The notes: generated by a model not told the origin, from the letters alone. DNA of 12,921 nucleotides from JAPHTQ01 sp051747405 (GCA_051747405.1 JBNJGC010000068.1:1-12921); one strand, 5' to 3'. Counted from the first letter of the stretch, positions 6,548 to 12,898 are shown. A program made the numbers and translations.

Positions 6548-7684
6548 ATGCCGGATAAGAGCGTGCAGACCCTGATGCAGGTCAAAGTCAGCCTGGTCGA
6601 CAGCAAGCCGATGATTTGGCGCCGCCTCAAAGTGGATGCCGANNNNNNNNNNNNNNNNNNNNNNNNNNNNNNNNNNNNNNNNNNNNNNNNNNNNNNNNNN
6701 NNNNNNNNNNNNNNNNNNNNNNNNNNNNNNNNNNNNNNNNNNACGCATCTGCTTAAGATCCTGCGCAAACCCAGTGATGAGGAGTATGACGAACTCGTGG
6801 AGTGGTTTGGGGATGATTTCGACCCCGCCGCTTTCGACAAGGAGGCGGTGAACGCAGAGTTGAGTTCGGTTTTCAACAGGCGGCGTACCCTGGAGCGCCT
6901 GGATAACCTGCTCGGTGATTTAGAGGGGCTGGAAGAGGGCGACGAGCTGAGTGAAATCGATGAGCGGCAGCTTTTCGATTGCTTCCCGCTGGAGGGTGTC
7001 GCCGGCGGCAACAACCCCACCTACGATGCACTGCTCGGCTATCTGAATGCGATTGCGTTGGCTCCCGGTGGCGCCGGCATGCCGCAAGACTGGTTACTGG
7101 ATCTGTATGAAAACTACCGCCTCGATATCGACGATGAGGCGGTCTTTAATGGCCTTATGCGCGCGATCTATTCGATTTACCGCGTCGTCCGCGATGGCTA
7201 TGAGGTTGGCGAACATATGCTGCCCAGGCCGGAAGATCTGAGGGAGGTAGAGCCCGGTACCGGCGCGATGGAGTTGTGGTGCGAGGGCTTTCTGCACGGT
7301 TTTATCCAGTACGAAGTGGACTGGTTTTCGCTTGATGATGACGATGTGCTGGTAGAGCTGGAATCCTGCGCCTCAATGATCACCATCATGGCGACCCGCG
7401 ACTTCGGTGAGCTGGAGCTGACGGAGCATGAGGCACTGGAGAAGCTGCAGCAGTTACAGCAGCACCTGCCGATGGTGGTCGATACGTTGCAGCAGCTATC
7501 CCGATCCGAACACTATGACCACCTCAGTGATCCCTTTGACGATCCATTCCTCGATGATCTCCTCGGCGGTCTCGACAGTGGACCCGCCGTCAGTACAAAG
7601 GTAGGCCGTAATGAGCCCTGCCCCTGCGGCAGCGGCCTCAAATACAAAAAGTGCTGCATCGATAAGATCGTACCCTTGCACTGA
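6548..7684 (+). CDS. PRiA4_ORF3-UPF0149-SEC-C fusion protein, interrupted by assembly gap
   Basis: The start at 6548 has GGAGG (6534-6538) 9 nt upstream. Residues 1-31 show the opening of a plasmid pRiA4b ORF-3-like domain (VQTLMQVKVSLVDSKPMIWRRLKV). After the N run, LRKPSDEEYDELVEWFGDDFDPAAF matches the end of that same domain, so its whole core is hidden in the gap. Next comes a UPF0149/YecA-like helical domain (about 6960-7500), with YDALLGYLNAIALAPG and WCEGFLHGFIQY. The protein ends in a SEC-C zinc motif, NEPCPCGSGLKYKKCC (about 7609-7659), of the kind found at the SecA C-terminus. Each domain is known separately; I do not know the biochemical role of this fusion. The continuity of frame across the gap is only apparent. 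It is probably cytoplasmic. Confidence 0.85.
   Translation: MPDKSVQTLMQVKVSLVDSKPMIWRRLKVDAXXXXXXXXXXXXXXXXXXXXXXXXXXXXXXXXXXTHLLKILRKPSDEEYDELVEWFGDDFDPAAFDKEAVNAELSSVFNRRRTLERLDNLLGDLEGLEEGDELSEIDERQLFDCFPLEGVAGGNNPTYDALLGYLNAIALAPGGAGMPQDWLLDLYENYRLDIDDEAVFNGLMRAIYSIYRVVRDGYEVGEHMLPRPEDLREVEPGTGAMELWCEGFLHGFIQYEVDWFSLDDDDVLVELESCASMITIMATRDFGELELTEHEALEKLQQLQQHLPMVVDTLQQLSRSEHYDHLSDPFDDPFLDDLLGGLDSGPAVSTKVGRNEPCPCGSGLKYKKCCIDKIVPLH
6643..6742. other. Assembly gap (100 N)
   Basis: Exactly 100 N, the conventional placeholder for a gap of unknown size between contigs. It falls inside the PRiA4_ORF3 domain. About 100 or more residues of that domain are missing between the flanking fragments, so the true gap is probably near 300 bp or more. 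Confidence 0.97.
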
Positions 7685-7750
7685 CAGTGAGGCCACTCTC
7701 TGGCGGGGGTCCCCCCCGTCTACAAAGCCGTGGCTGTAATCCGGGGAAAG

Positions 7751-7876
7751 ATGATGACCACCCAATCCGCGCAACAAGACCCGAGCAAACAGAGCTCCTT
7801 CTGGAAGACCTTCGCCGACGGGGTGGAAGAGATCGAGGTGAAGGAGGGGAAGCTGAGGATTAAATTGAAGGAGTAA
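7751..7876 (+). CDS. Small hypothetical protein, 41 residues
   Basis: A short open frame starts with two Met codons (7751, 7754). GGGG (7743-7746) lies 7 nt before the second. The product is hydrophilic: a Gln/Ser-rich head, then WKTFADGVEEIEV and a Lys/Glu tail ending LRIKLKE. Third codon positions are mostly G or C, as in the surrounding genes, which argues for translation. No signal peptide or membrane segment is present and I do not recognise a family. It lies 66 bp after the SEC-C fusion gene and just before the promoter of the RES/Xre module, so it may be the last gene of the former's transcript. Confidence 0.5.
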   Translation: MMTTQSAQQDPSKQSSFWKTFADGVEEIEVKEGKLRIKLKE

Positions 7877-7887
7877 CGCCTTAGTAC

Positions 7888-7933
7888 TGTTGCATTTACG
7901 TCAAATGTTCGCTATTTATATGGTATTGCAACA
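7888..7933 (+). promoter_or_regulatory. Promoter and inverted-repeat operator candidate of the RES/Xre module
   Basis: TTGCAT (7890-7895), 17 bases, TATTTA (7913-7918) form a sigma-70-like promoter. TGTTGCA (7888-7894) and TGCAACA (7927-7933) are a perfect 7-bp inverted repeat whose half-sites are 39 bp apart, close to four helical turns, and they bracket the promoter core. The left half overlaps the -35. This fits autorepression by the antitoxin. AGAGG (7939-7943) is the ribosome site of the antitoxin gene. Confidence 0.6.
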
Positions 7934-7950
7934 AAAAAGAGGCGCGACAC

Positions 7951-8310
7951 ATGGCTACTGCCAACGCACATCGATCAGATCCCACAGCGGTTCTCACACA
8001 AGCCTTATTGAGTGCCGGGGATTATCTTGGCCTCACAAAGGCGGAGCTCGGTGCGGTCATCGGCAAAGAGCGCACCTTTTTCTCTCGTGGTAAGGTCTCC
8101 CCGGAAACCAAGGCCGGCGAGTTGGCACTGATGCTGATCCGTTGTTACCGCAGCCTCTATGCCCTGGTCGGAGGCGATAGGGAACAGATGAAGCACTGGA
8201 TGCACACCCCCAACCACCACACTGAAGGTGTGCCTGCCGAGCAGGTCAAAAGCGTGCAGGGGTTGCTGCGAGTGATGGAGTATCTCGACGCTATCCGCGG
8301 CAAAATCTAG
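7951..8310 (+). CDS. Xre/MbcA/ParS-type (DUF2384) antitoxin
   Basis: Predicted 119-residue antitoxin of a RES-Xre toxin-antitoxin pair. AGAGG lies 7 nt before ATG 7951. The N-terminal part (about 15-60) is the helix-turn-helix-like region (SAGDYLGLTKAELGAVIGK). LMLIRCYRSLYALVGGD links to the C-terminal toxin-binding domain (about 78-119), with MKHWMHTPNHHTEGVPAE and GLLRVMEYLDAIRGKI. It matches the DUF2384 pattern of a W-L/M-x-x-P-N stretch followed by G-x-P and a final helix. Antitoxins of this family cover the toxin active site and repress their own promoter. The toxin gene starts 18 nt after its stop. The paired gene and the operator-like repeat upstream make the call strong. Confidence 0.9.
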   Translation: MATANAHRSDPTAVLTQALLSAGDYLGLTKAELGAVIGKERTFFSRGKVSPETKAGELALMLIRCYRSLYALVGGDREQMKHWMHTPNHHTEGVPAEQVKSVQGLLRVMEYLDAIRGKI

Positions 8311-8328
8311 CGACTGAAAACGGGGAAA

Positions 8329-9081
8329 ATGGAAAACCTCTGGAAAACCTGCGGCCTGGAAGCCGCCATCCAGCCCATTGGTGGCGAGCTCTATCGCCTG
8401 GTGGAAAGCCAGGAGCAGGTCGCCACAATGGAGTTGGTTGATAACCTCGAGGATCAAGGCCTCCTCGAGGAGATGCTCGACGCCGCCAAGCCCCCGCCAC
8501 CCGCAGGCAGTGAACATCTGCATTACCTGCTCTATACCCCCTTTCGCTACCCTCCGCTGAAATACGGTTCCCGCTATGGCGCCCGCCACGAGCCTTCGCT
8601 CTTTTATGGCGGCCTGATGCCGGCCACCGTGATGGCGGAAGCGGCCTATTACCGATTTGTGTTTTGGCAGGGTATGCACACCTCGCCAATTTCCCCGATT
8701 CGCAGTCAACACACGCTCTTCAGCGCCGAATATGCAACGAAGTGCGGAATCAAGCTTCAGGAGGGCGCTTGCACTTCACATCGCGAAACGCTAACCGATC
8801 CCAGCGACTACCGCGTTACACAGGAGCTCGGTAGCGCCATGCGGGAGGCGGAAATCGGAGCTTTTGAATTCCCCTCTGCGCGCTGCCCAGATATGGGTAC
8901 AAATGTCGCGTTGTTCACCCCTTCAGTCTTCGTAGCGGATAAACCCAAGGAAATGCAGTCGTGGCTGTGTGAGACCGATTCTGAAACGGTGATCTTTTCC
9001 CAGGCCCATAGCCGAACGCTGTACCGTTTCTCGATTGAGACGTTTTTAGTCGAAGGAAAACTGCCTTGGCCTGCAGGATAG
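8329..9081 (+). CDS. RES-domain toxin
   Basis: Predicted 250-residue RES-family toxin. Characterised RES toxins destroy NAD+ (phosphorolysis or hydrolysis) or ADP-ribosylate a target enzyme. The core is well preserved: LYRLVESQ with Arg23, LLYTPFRYPPLKYGSRYG (about 67-84), then LFYGGLMPATVMAEAAYYR with Tyr93 and Glu104. Their 11-residue spacing matches the active-site Tyr and Glu of MbcT as I remember it. The final motif is LFTPSVF with Ser199. The length fits the longer RES subgroup that has the PFRYPPL insertion. GGGG lies about 5 nt before the start. The frame is intact, with no sign of an inactivating lesion. The order antitoxin then toxin is standard for this system. Confidence 0.9.
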   Translation: MENLWKTCGLEAAIQPIGGELYRLVESQEQVATMELVDNLEDQGLLEEMLDAAKPPPPAGSEHLHYLLYTPFRYPPLKYGSRYGARHEPSLFYGGLMPATVMAEAAYYRFVFWQGMHTSPISPIRSQHTLFSAEYATKCGIKLQEGACTSHRETLTDPSDYRVTQELGSAMREAEIGAFEFPSARCPDMGTNVALFTPSVFVADKPKEMQSWLCETDSETVIFSQAHSRTLYRFSIETFLVEGKLPWPAG

Positions 9082-9153
9082 CGGAAGCTGCGGATAAAGC
9101 ATATTCCGGTTTTCGCCCGTTAGCCGCGGGTAGTGATCATAGGCATCCTTGCC

Positions 9154-9497
9154 TTAAATCAACGGAAGAGAGTTCCTGGTTGTTGCGTCCATAGCAAGAT
9201 GGGTAACAAATGCGCCTCCGGCAATTGAGCCGAGCCACTTGAGTCCCGTTTCCATTGGGGATTCCGGCTCCCAATGTTATAGACGATAAAGGGCATAACA
9301 CACCAACGCCATACAGGTGAGACTATGAAAAAAGCCCCGATGATTTGGGTGAATAGCGGGTTCAAGTAAATCAGGTAGTGAGCCGAGTTTCCCCGCAAGT
9401 AATGCAGTAACTACCGCTTTCCAGTCATTTCGCCATTGGTGACATATTGGTGGCGTGCAACAGTGCCGCCAACAGTGAGTGCAGCGCCCATTGTAGC
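9154..9497 (-). pseudogene. Broken DUF457/YdjM-like membrane-bound hydrolase-family gene
   Basis: Three pieces of one protein can be read on the minus strand. Piece 1 (from about 9497) reads AAATMGAALTVGGTVARHQY and then NGEMTG. A one-base loss in the A tract at 9418-9420 (minus strand) moves the frame into piece 2, KAVVTALLAGKLGSLPDLLE then PAIHPNHRGFFHSL. That ends at an in-frame TAA (9277-9279). Piece 3 continues in the same frame after the stop, HWEPESPMETGLKWLG then AGGAFVTHLAMDATT, ending SLPLI at 9154. LPDxLEPAxHPNHRxFFHS and the THLAxDAxTxxSLPLI end are typical of this inner-membrane family. The 5' end is cut at a REP-like element (9498). Either lesion alone could be a sequencing error; together with the missing start they indicate a pseudogene. 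Confidence 0.75.
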
Positions 9498-9568
9498 GGC
9501 GGCCACGGGCCGCCCTATATGCCTGACGCGCGGTACCCATAGGATGCGCTGAGCTTGCGAAGCGCATC
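9498..9568. repeat. Inverted pair of REP-like hairpins
   Basis: The left unit (9498-9518, minus orientation) is ATAG with a 7-bp stem GGCGGCC/GGCCGCC and a 3-nt loop, the third relative of the two units at 729-787. The right unit (9539-9568, plus) is ATAG followed by GATGCGCT (9543-9550) and AGCGCATC (9561-9568), an 8-bp palindrome of different sequence. As at 729-787, the two ATAG feet face each other, here 20 nt apart. The pair sits at the broken 5' end of the hydrolase pseudogene. Confidence 0.6.
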
Positions 9569-9841
9569 ATGTTTGGTCAATAACCGGAGCGTGGTAACTC
9601 CGTCCATGCTGAAGCGCCAGGCAGCCGGGAAGGAACGAGGCCGGCATCTCCGCCGGGCATCGTTAGGGTATCGCCACACGCGCCTCCGGACGGGGCAGCC
9701 TGGCCTACGAACTTTTTGGTCCATAAAACGCCCAGCAGGATCCCGTTTAACCCAGCGATCATTGTGCGGGTTATAGACCTGAGAGCGGTCGCGAATTGCC
9801 CCATTACGGTGGCCGTCGCCTTTCGGAGGATTGGTAGCCAT
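9515..9841 (-). CDS. Small MATNPPKGDGHR-type protein with replaced C-terminus
   Basis: The start at 9841 is supported by GGAG (9852-9849) 7 nt upstream. Residues 1-43 (MATNPPKGDGHRNG, RSQVYNPHNDRWVKRD, GRFMDQK) match a family of small, hydrophilic, uncharacterised bacterial proteins of roughly 55-60 residues that I recall but cannot name. After Lys43 (near 9712) the expected short tail is absent. The frame instead continues for 65 Arg-rich residues through unrelated DNA and the REP-like pair. I infer that a rearrangement or insertion removed the original 3' end; the product may be non-functional. It is divergent from the XRE/ImmA gene, with 94 bp between starts. Confidence 0.45.
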   Translation of the reverse strand: MATNPPKGDGHRNGAIRDRSQVYNPHNDRWVKRDPAGRFMDQKVRRPGCPVRRRVWRYPNDARRRCRPRSFPAAWRFSMDGVTTLRLLTKHDALRKLSASYGYRASGI

Positions 9842-9859
9842 GGTATTGCTCCGAGTGCA

Positions 9860-9923
9860 TTGATTGTTGATACAGTATTTACTATAGTTTACAAATAAAA
9901 ATGATTACGATATACCTGTAAAC
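9860..9923 (+). promoter_or_regulatory. Promoter and operator candidate of the XRE-ImmA/PIN module
   Basis: TTGATT (9860-9865), 17 bases, TATAGT (9883-9888) make a good sigma-70 promoter in an AT-rich patch. GTTTACA (9887-9893) and TGTAAAC (9917-9923) are a perfect 7-bp inverted repeat with half-sites 30 bp apart, about three helical turns. The left half overlaps the -10. A further TTTAC (9878-9882) lies 10 bp before the TTTAC at 9888. The XRE domain of the gene downstream is the natural candidate to bind here. GGAGG (9927-9931) is the ribosome site. Confidence 0.6.
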
Positions 9924-9935
9924 CACGGAGGGGGC

Positions 9936-11003
9936 ATGATAGGGAAACGAATAGAACGCGCCCGCAATGCTGCGAGCCTGTCTCAACGTGCCTTGGCGGA
10001 CCAGGTTGGTCTTTCTGCAATGTCGATCTCCAAGTATGAACGCGATGAAATCATCCCGGGCACCGATGTGTTGCTGCGTTTGGCAAAGGCGGTGGGAGTC
10101 CGTGTTGAATACTTTTTCCGTACTGAAAGCGTCGAATTAGAGGGGGTCGAGTTTCGTAAGCGCGCCTCACTCAGTAAGGCCGATGAACGGCGCATCATTG
10201 CCGACGTGCAGGACCGCCTGGAGCGTTGGGTGGTGCTTGATGAGATTTTCCCTCCCAGCGAAGGGATGAAATTCGAGTTGCCGAAAGGGCTCCCCAAGCA
10301 CATTGATGGTTTTGATGCGATAGAGGCGGTAGCTCTTGCAGTGCGTGATGCCTGGGAGTTAGGCCACAACCCCATCCCCGATCTTATCGATACCCTTGAG
10401 GAGCATGGGATCCGAGTCATAGTTACCCCCTATATCGGCAAGGAGCGATTTGACGGTCTGGCGGCAGAAGTGGGCGGGATGCCGGTAATCGCAATAGGCA
10501 GTGAATGGCCCGGTGATCGCCAGCGCTTTACCCTTGCCCATGAGCTGGGTCATCTCATGCTGCATGGTCGACTATCCGAGGGACTGAGCGAAGAGAAGGC
10601 CTGTGATCGTTTTGCCGGTGCTTTTCTGGTACCTGGGGCGGCGGTTGTTGAATCCCTGGGCGCAAAGCGACGCTGGCTGGAGCCGCGTGAACTGCTTTTG
10701 CTCAAACAGGAATATGGATTGAGTATGGCAGGATGGACCTTCCGCGCCCGAGATTTGGGCGTGCTGGAGAAGACTACTCAGGGAAAATTCTGGGGGTTTA
10801 TGCGAAAACAGGGTTGGCATAAGACCGAGCCTGGGCCGCAATATCCCGCAGAAACCAGCCGCCTGTTCGAAAAAAGGCTCTATCATGCGTTGGCAGAGGA
10901 CTGGGTGGGTGAGTCCAAGGCGGCCGAGTTACTTGGTATCCCTTTAGCGGAATTTCGTGCCTGTCGGAACATGGAGTGTTCCCGCTATGCTGTTAATCAG
11001 TGA
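9936..11003 (+). CDS. XRE-HTH / ImmA-IrrE-type metallopeptidase
   Basis: Predicted 355-residue cytoplasmic regulator-protease. GGAGG with 4 nt of GGGC precedes ATG 9936. The N-terminal XRE helix-turn-helix (about residues 3-60) reads IGKRIERARNAASLSQRALA and SAMSISKYERDEIIP. The zinc peptidase domain (about 125-240) has the HExxH motif in FTLAHELGHLMLHG (His202, Glu203, His206) and the downstream acidic ligand region SEEKACDRFAGAFLVP (Glu219 or Glu220). A helical C-terminal part (about 240-355) contains WTFRARDLGVL and GESKAAELLGIP. ImmA-type proteases cleave repressors. In HTH fusions next to PIN genes they are predicted to act as antitoxins. The 3' end overlaps the PIN gene by 17 nt, so the two are translated together. 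Confidence 0.9.
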   Translation: MIGKRIERARNAASLSQRALADQVGLSAMSISKYERDEIIPGTDVLLRLAKAVGVRVEYFFRTESVELEGVEFRKRASLSKADERRIIADVQDRLERWVVLDEIFPPSEGMKFELPKGLPKHIDGFDAIEAVALAVRDAWELGHNPIPDLIDTLEEHGIRVIVTPYIGKERFDGLAAEVGGMPVIAIGSEWPGDRQRFTLAHELGHLMLHGRLSEGLSEEKACDRFAGAFLVPGAAVVESLGAKRRWLEPRELLLLKQEYGLSMAGWTFRARDLGVLEKTTQGKFWGFMRKQGWHKTEPGPQYPAETSRLFEKRLYHALAEDWVGESKAAELLGIPLAEFRACRNMECSRYAVNQ

Positions 11004-11481
11004 CTCAAATATCCTGATCGACATGGCCGATGGCGGTCTTCTGCGAACGATGTTTCGTCTCAAGGAGACCTTTGCCGTGCCGAACGTGTTGTACGAGGAG
11101 GAGCTCGCAACACAACATCCGGAACTGCCGGACCTTGGCTTAGTCAGCATGGCACTGCAAGGTGACGGCGTGGTGGAGGCCTATCGGCTAAAGGCGCTGT
11201 GTACGGGGCGAACTGCACCCAGCCAAAACGACCTGTTCGCTCTGATGCTGGCCAAGCAGCAGCAGTGCCCGCTGCTTACCGGCGATAAGCGCCTTCGAAA
11301 ACTGGCCGAAAAAGAGCACAAGGAAGTGGAACTGCGTGGCACCCTGTGGCTGGTAGAGCAGATGGTGAAAGAGAAACTCATTACCGTAGCGGAGGCGTGT
11401 GCCGCCTATCAGAAGATGAAAGAGGCCGGGAGTTGGCTACCCTGGAAGGAAGCCGAACGTCGCCTTGAAGCGCTGGAGTAA
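10987..11481 (+). CDS. PIN-domain protein, putative toxin of the XRE-ImmA pair
   Basis: Predicted 164-residue PIN-like nuclease. ATG 10987 has GGAG (10973-10976) 10 nt upstream and starts directly at the first PIN strand. An in-frame GTG at 10957 would add ten residues and lacks support. Candidate acidic metal ligands are Asp6 (LLISDSNILIDMAD), a Glu in LYEEEL (37-39), Asp82 (PSQNDLFALMLAKQ) and Asp100 (LLTGDKRLRKLAEK), in PIN order and spacing. The C-terminal 50 residues are helical. PIN toxins usually cut RNA (tRNA, rRNA or mRNA); the target here is unknown. The close overlap with the XRE-ImmA gene supports a predicted toxin-antitoxin unit. I cannot place it securely in a named PIN subfamily. 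Confidence 0.8.
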   Translation: MLLISDSNILIDMADGGLLRTMFRLKETFAVPNVLYEEELATQHPELPDLGLVSMALQGDGVVEAYRLKALCTGRTAPSQNDLFALMLAKQQQCPLLTGDKRLRKLAEKEHKEVELRGTLWLVEQMVKEKLITVAEACAAYQKMKEAGSWLPWKEAERRLEALE

Positions 11482-11588
11482 TCCCACCCTTCTTTCCATG
11501 TCTTAGCGTTACAGTGACGCCTGAGGAGATAGTGGATACAACACTGCCACATTGTCAGTACTACATAAATTCAACGGTCGGGTGACCG

Positions 11589-11615
11589 CGGGTGAGTAAT
11601 CACCCGGCAGTTTTC
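11589..11615 (+). terminator. Probable rho-independent terminator of the XRE-ImmA/PIN module
   Basis: CGGGTGA (11589-11595), loop GTAA, TCACCCG (11600-11606) form a perfect 7-bp stem. Four bases later comes TTTTC (11611-11615). A small hairpin CGGTC/GACCG (11576-11588) directly precedes it. The T tract is short, so efficiency is uncertain. It lies 107 bp after the PIN stop. Confidence 0.5.
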
Positions 11616-11664
11616 TATACATATCAACAGGAACATATATAGAAAACGACCATTTCTATACATA
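11610..11664. repeat. TTTCTATACATA direct and inverted repeats
   Basis: TTTCTATACATA occurs twice, at 11612-11623 and 11653-11664. Between them an inverted copy completes a perfect 10-bp inverted repeat, GTTTTCTATA (11610-11619) with TATAGAAAAC (11638-11647). The patch is AT-rich against a GC-rich background. It lies about 120-170 bp before the Fic start, where a regulator could bind. The rest of the 11482-11717 gap shows no gene. Confidence 0.55.
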
Positions 11665-11717
11665 AAAGAGCCCGACACCACGTATTCAACTGGAGCCCAT
11701 CCCGTCATGCTAGTTTG

Positions 11718-11780
11718 TGAGCCGATTAGTTGTTATATTCGGCTCATACTCTGATTCGAATAGGCGTCGTAATCGGCTCA
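11718..11780 (+). promoter_or_regulatory. TGAGCCGA operator candidate reaching the Fic start codon
   Basis: TGAGCCGATTA (11718-11728) and TAATCGGCTCA (11770-11780) are a perfect 11-bp inverted repeat. A third copy, TCGGCTCA (11739-11746), makes an 8-bp inverted repeat with the first. The last half-site ends on the A of the Fic ATG. A possible -10, TATATT (11734-11739), lies between the first two copies, but its -35 (TAGTTT, 11711-11716) is poor. Binding here would cover both promoter and start codon. Confidence 0.55.
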
Positions 11781-12898
11781 TGTACATCTGGGAACATCCC
11801 AACTGGCCCCACTTTACCTGGCAGATGAAGCTTCTCCAGCCTCGCCTGGATGCGGTGCGTCTGCTGCAGGGGCGGCTACTTGGACAGACGGAGACTCTCC
11901 CTGACGATGCCGGGAACGAGGCGCAGATGGATGCCTTGATCCAAAACGCCATCCGCACCAGCGAAATTGAGGGCGAAGAGCTGAACGTCGAATCGGTGCG
12001 CTCCTCCGTGGCACGCCGACTGGGGCTGGAACGCGTGGGTGTGGCGGACAAGGCCACCGCACAGACCGACGGCTTGGTCGACATGTTGCTGGATGCCACC
12101 AAGAATTATGCCGAGCCGCTAACCCTGCAGCGGCTCTGCGATTGGCAGGCGGCCCTCTTTCCGCGGGGGGCTGGTCTGCTTGCCGACATCAACATTGGCG
12201 CACTGCGGGGCGAAGGTCCGATGCAGGTGGTCTCCGGTCGGATAGACCGGCCTATTGTCCATTTCGAGGCACCGCCGCGCGAACGGCTGGAACCGGAACT
12301 ACAGGCCTTCCTCGATGGGTTCAATAATCCCCCGGAGGGGTTGGACCGACTGCTGCATGCCGGTATCGCCCACCTCTGGCTGGTCACCCTACACCCTTTC
12401 GATGATGGCAATGGTCGCGTTACCCGCGCTGCTACCGATATGGCCCTGGCCCGTGCCGAGCAGCAGGCGATTCGATTTTACTCCCTCAGTGCCGCCATCA
12501 TGGCCCGGCGCAAGGAGTACTACGAGCAACTCGAAGCGGCACAAAAGGGTGAGCTCGATATTACACCGTGGCTTGAATGGTTCCTCCAGGTGCTGGAAGA
12601 GGCGATGCAGCAGGCCATTGAGCGGCTGCAGTACGTCCTGGCCAAGAGCCGTTTCTGGCAACGCCACGCCCAAACCGTGCTCAGCGAGCGGCAGGTCAAG
12701 GTGTTGAATCGCCTGCTCGACAATGCTGGTGAGGAGTTCAAGGACGGTATCAATGCCTCCAAATACAAGGCCCTCGCCAAGGTGAGTAAACCCACCGCCA
12801 CACGCGACCTGGCCGAGCTGCTGGAAAAGGGGTGTATCAAAAGATTACCCGGCGGAGGCCGCAGCACCCGTTACGCCATCGCCCTGGACCAGGAATAG
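11780..12898 (+). CDS. DUF4172-Fic protein with C-terminal winged helix
   Basis: Predicted 372-residue Fic enzyme, which would transfer AMP or another nucleotide part to a protein hydroxyl. ATG 11780 gives MYIWEHPNWPHFTWQ, the usual start of the DUF4172 domain (1-80). The frame is open to a GTG at 11717, but that part is built of operator repeats. No Shine-Dalgarno sequence is seen before either. The inhibitory helix motif TSEIEG (Thr60, Glu64, Gly65) fits class II Fic proteins, whose Glu blocks ATP in the inactive state. The catalytic loop LHPFDDGNGRVTR (His205 to Arg213) matches HPFxxGNGR fully, so an active enzyme is expected. Residues about 300-370 form a winged helix (SERQVKVLNRLLDN, SKPTATRDLAELLEKGCI, RSTRYAI) likely to bind DNA. 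The gene looks self-contained, with no antitoxin gene visible. Confidence 0.93.
   Translation: MYIWEHPNWPHFTWQMKLLQPRLDAVRLLQGRLLGQTETLPDDAGNEAQMDALIQNAIRTSEIEGEELNVESVRSSVARRLGLERVGVADKATAQTDGLVDMLLDATKNYAEPLTLQRLCDWQAALFPRGAGLLADINIGALRGEGPMQVVSGRIDRPIVHFEAPPRERLEPELQAFLDGFNNPPEGLDRLLHAGIAHLWLVTLHPFDDGNGRVTRAATDMALARAEQQAIRFYSLSAAIMARRKEYYEQLEAAQKGELDITPWLEWFLQVLEEAMQQAIERLQYVLAKSRFWQRHAQTVLSERQVKVLNRLLDNAGEEFKDGINASKYKALAKVSKPTATRDLAELLEKGCIKRLPGGGRSTRYAIALDQE

Noticed and set aside
7704..7717. G-run/C-run hairpin after the SEC-C fusion gene as a terminator
   Set aside because: Only a 5-bp stem is possible with a sensible loop and no T tract follows.
11610..11664. CRISPR array or plasmid iterons
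   Set aside because: Only three short units of about 12 bp with irregular orientation and no replication or Cas gene nearby; an operator is more likely.
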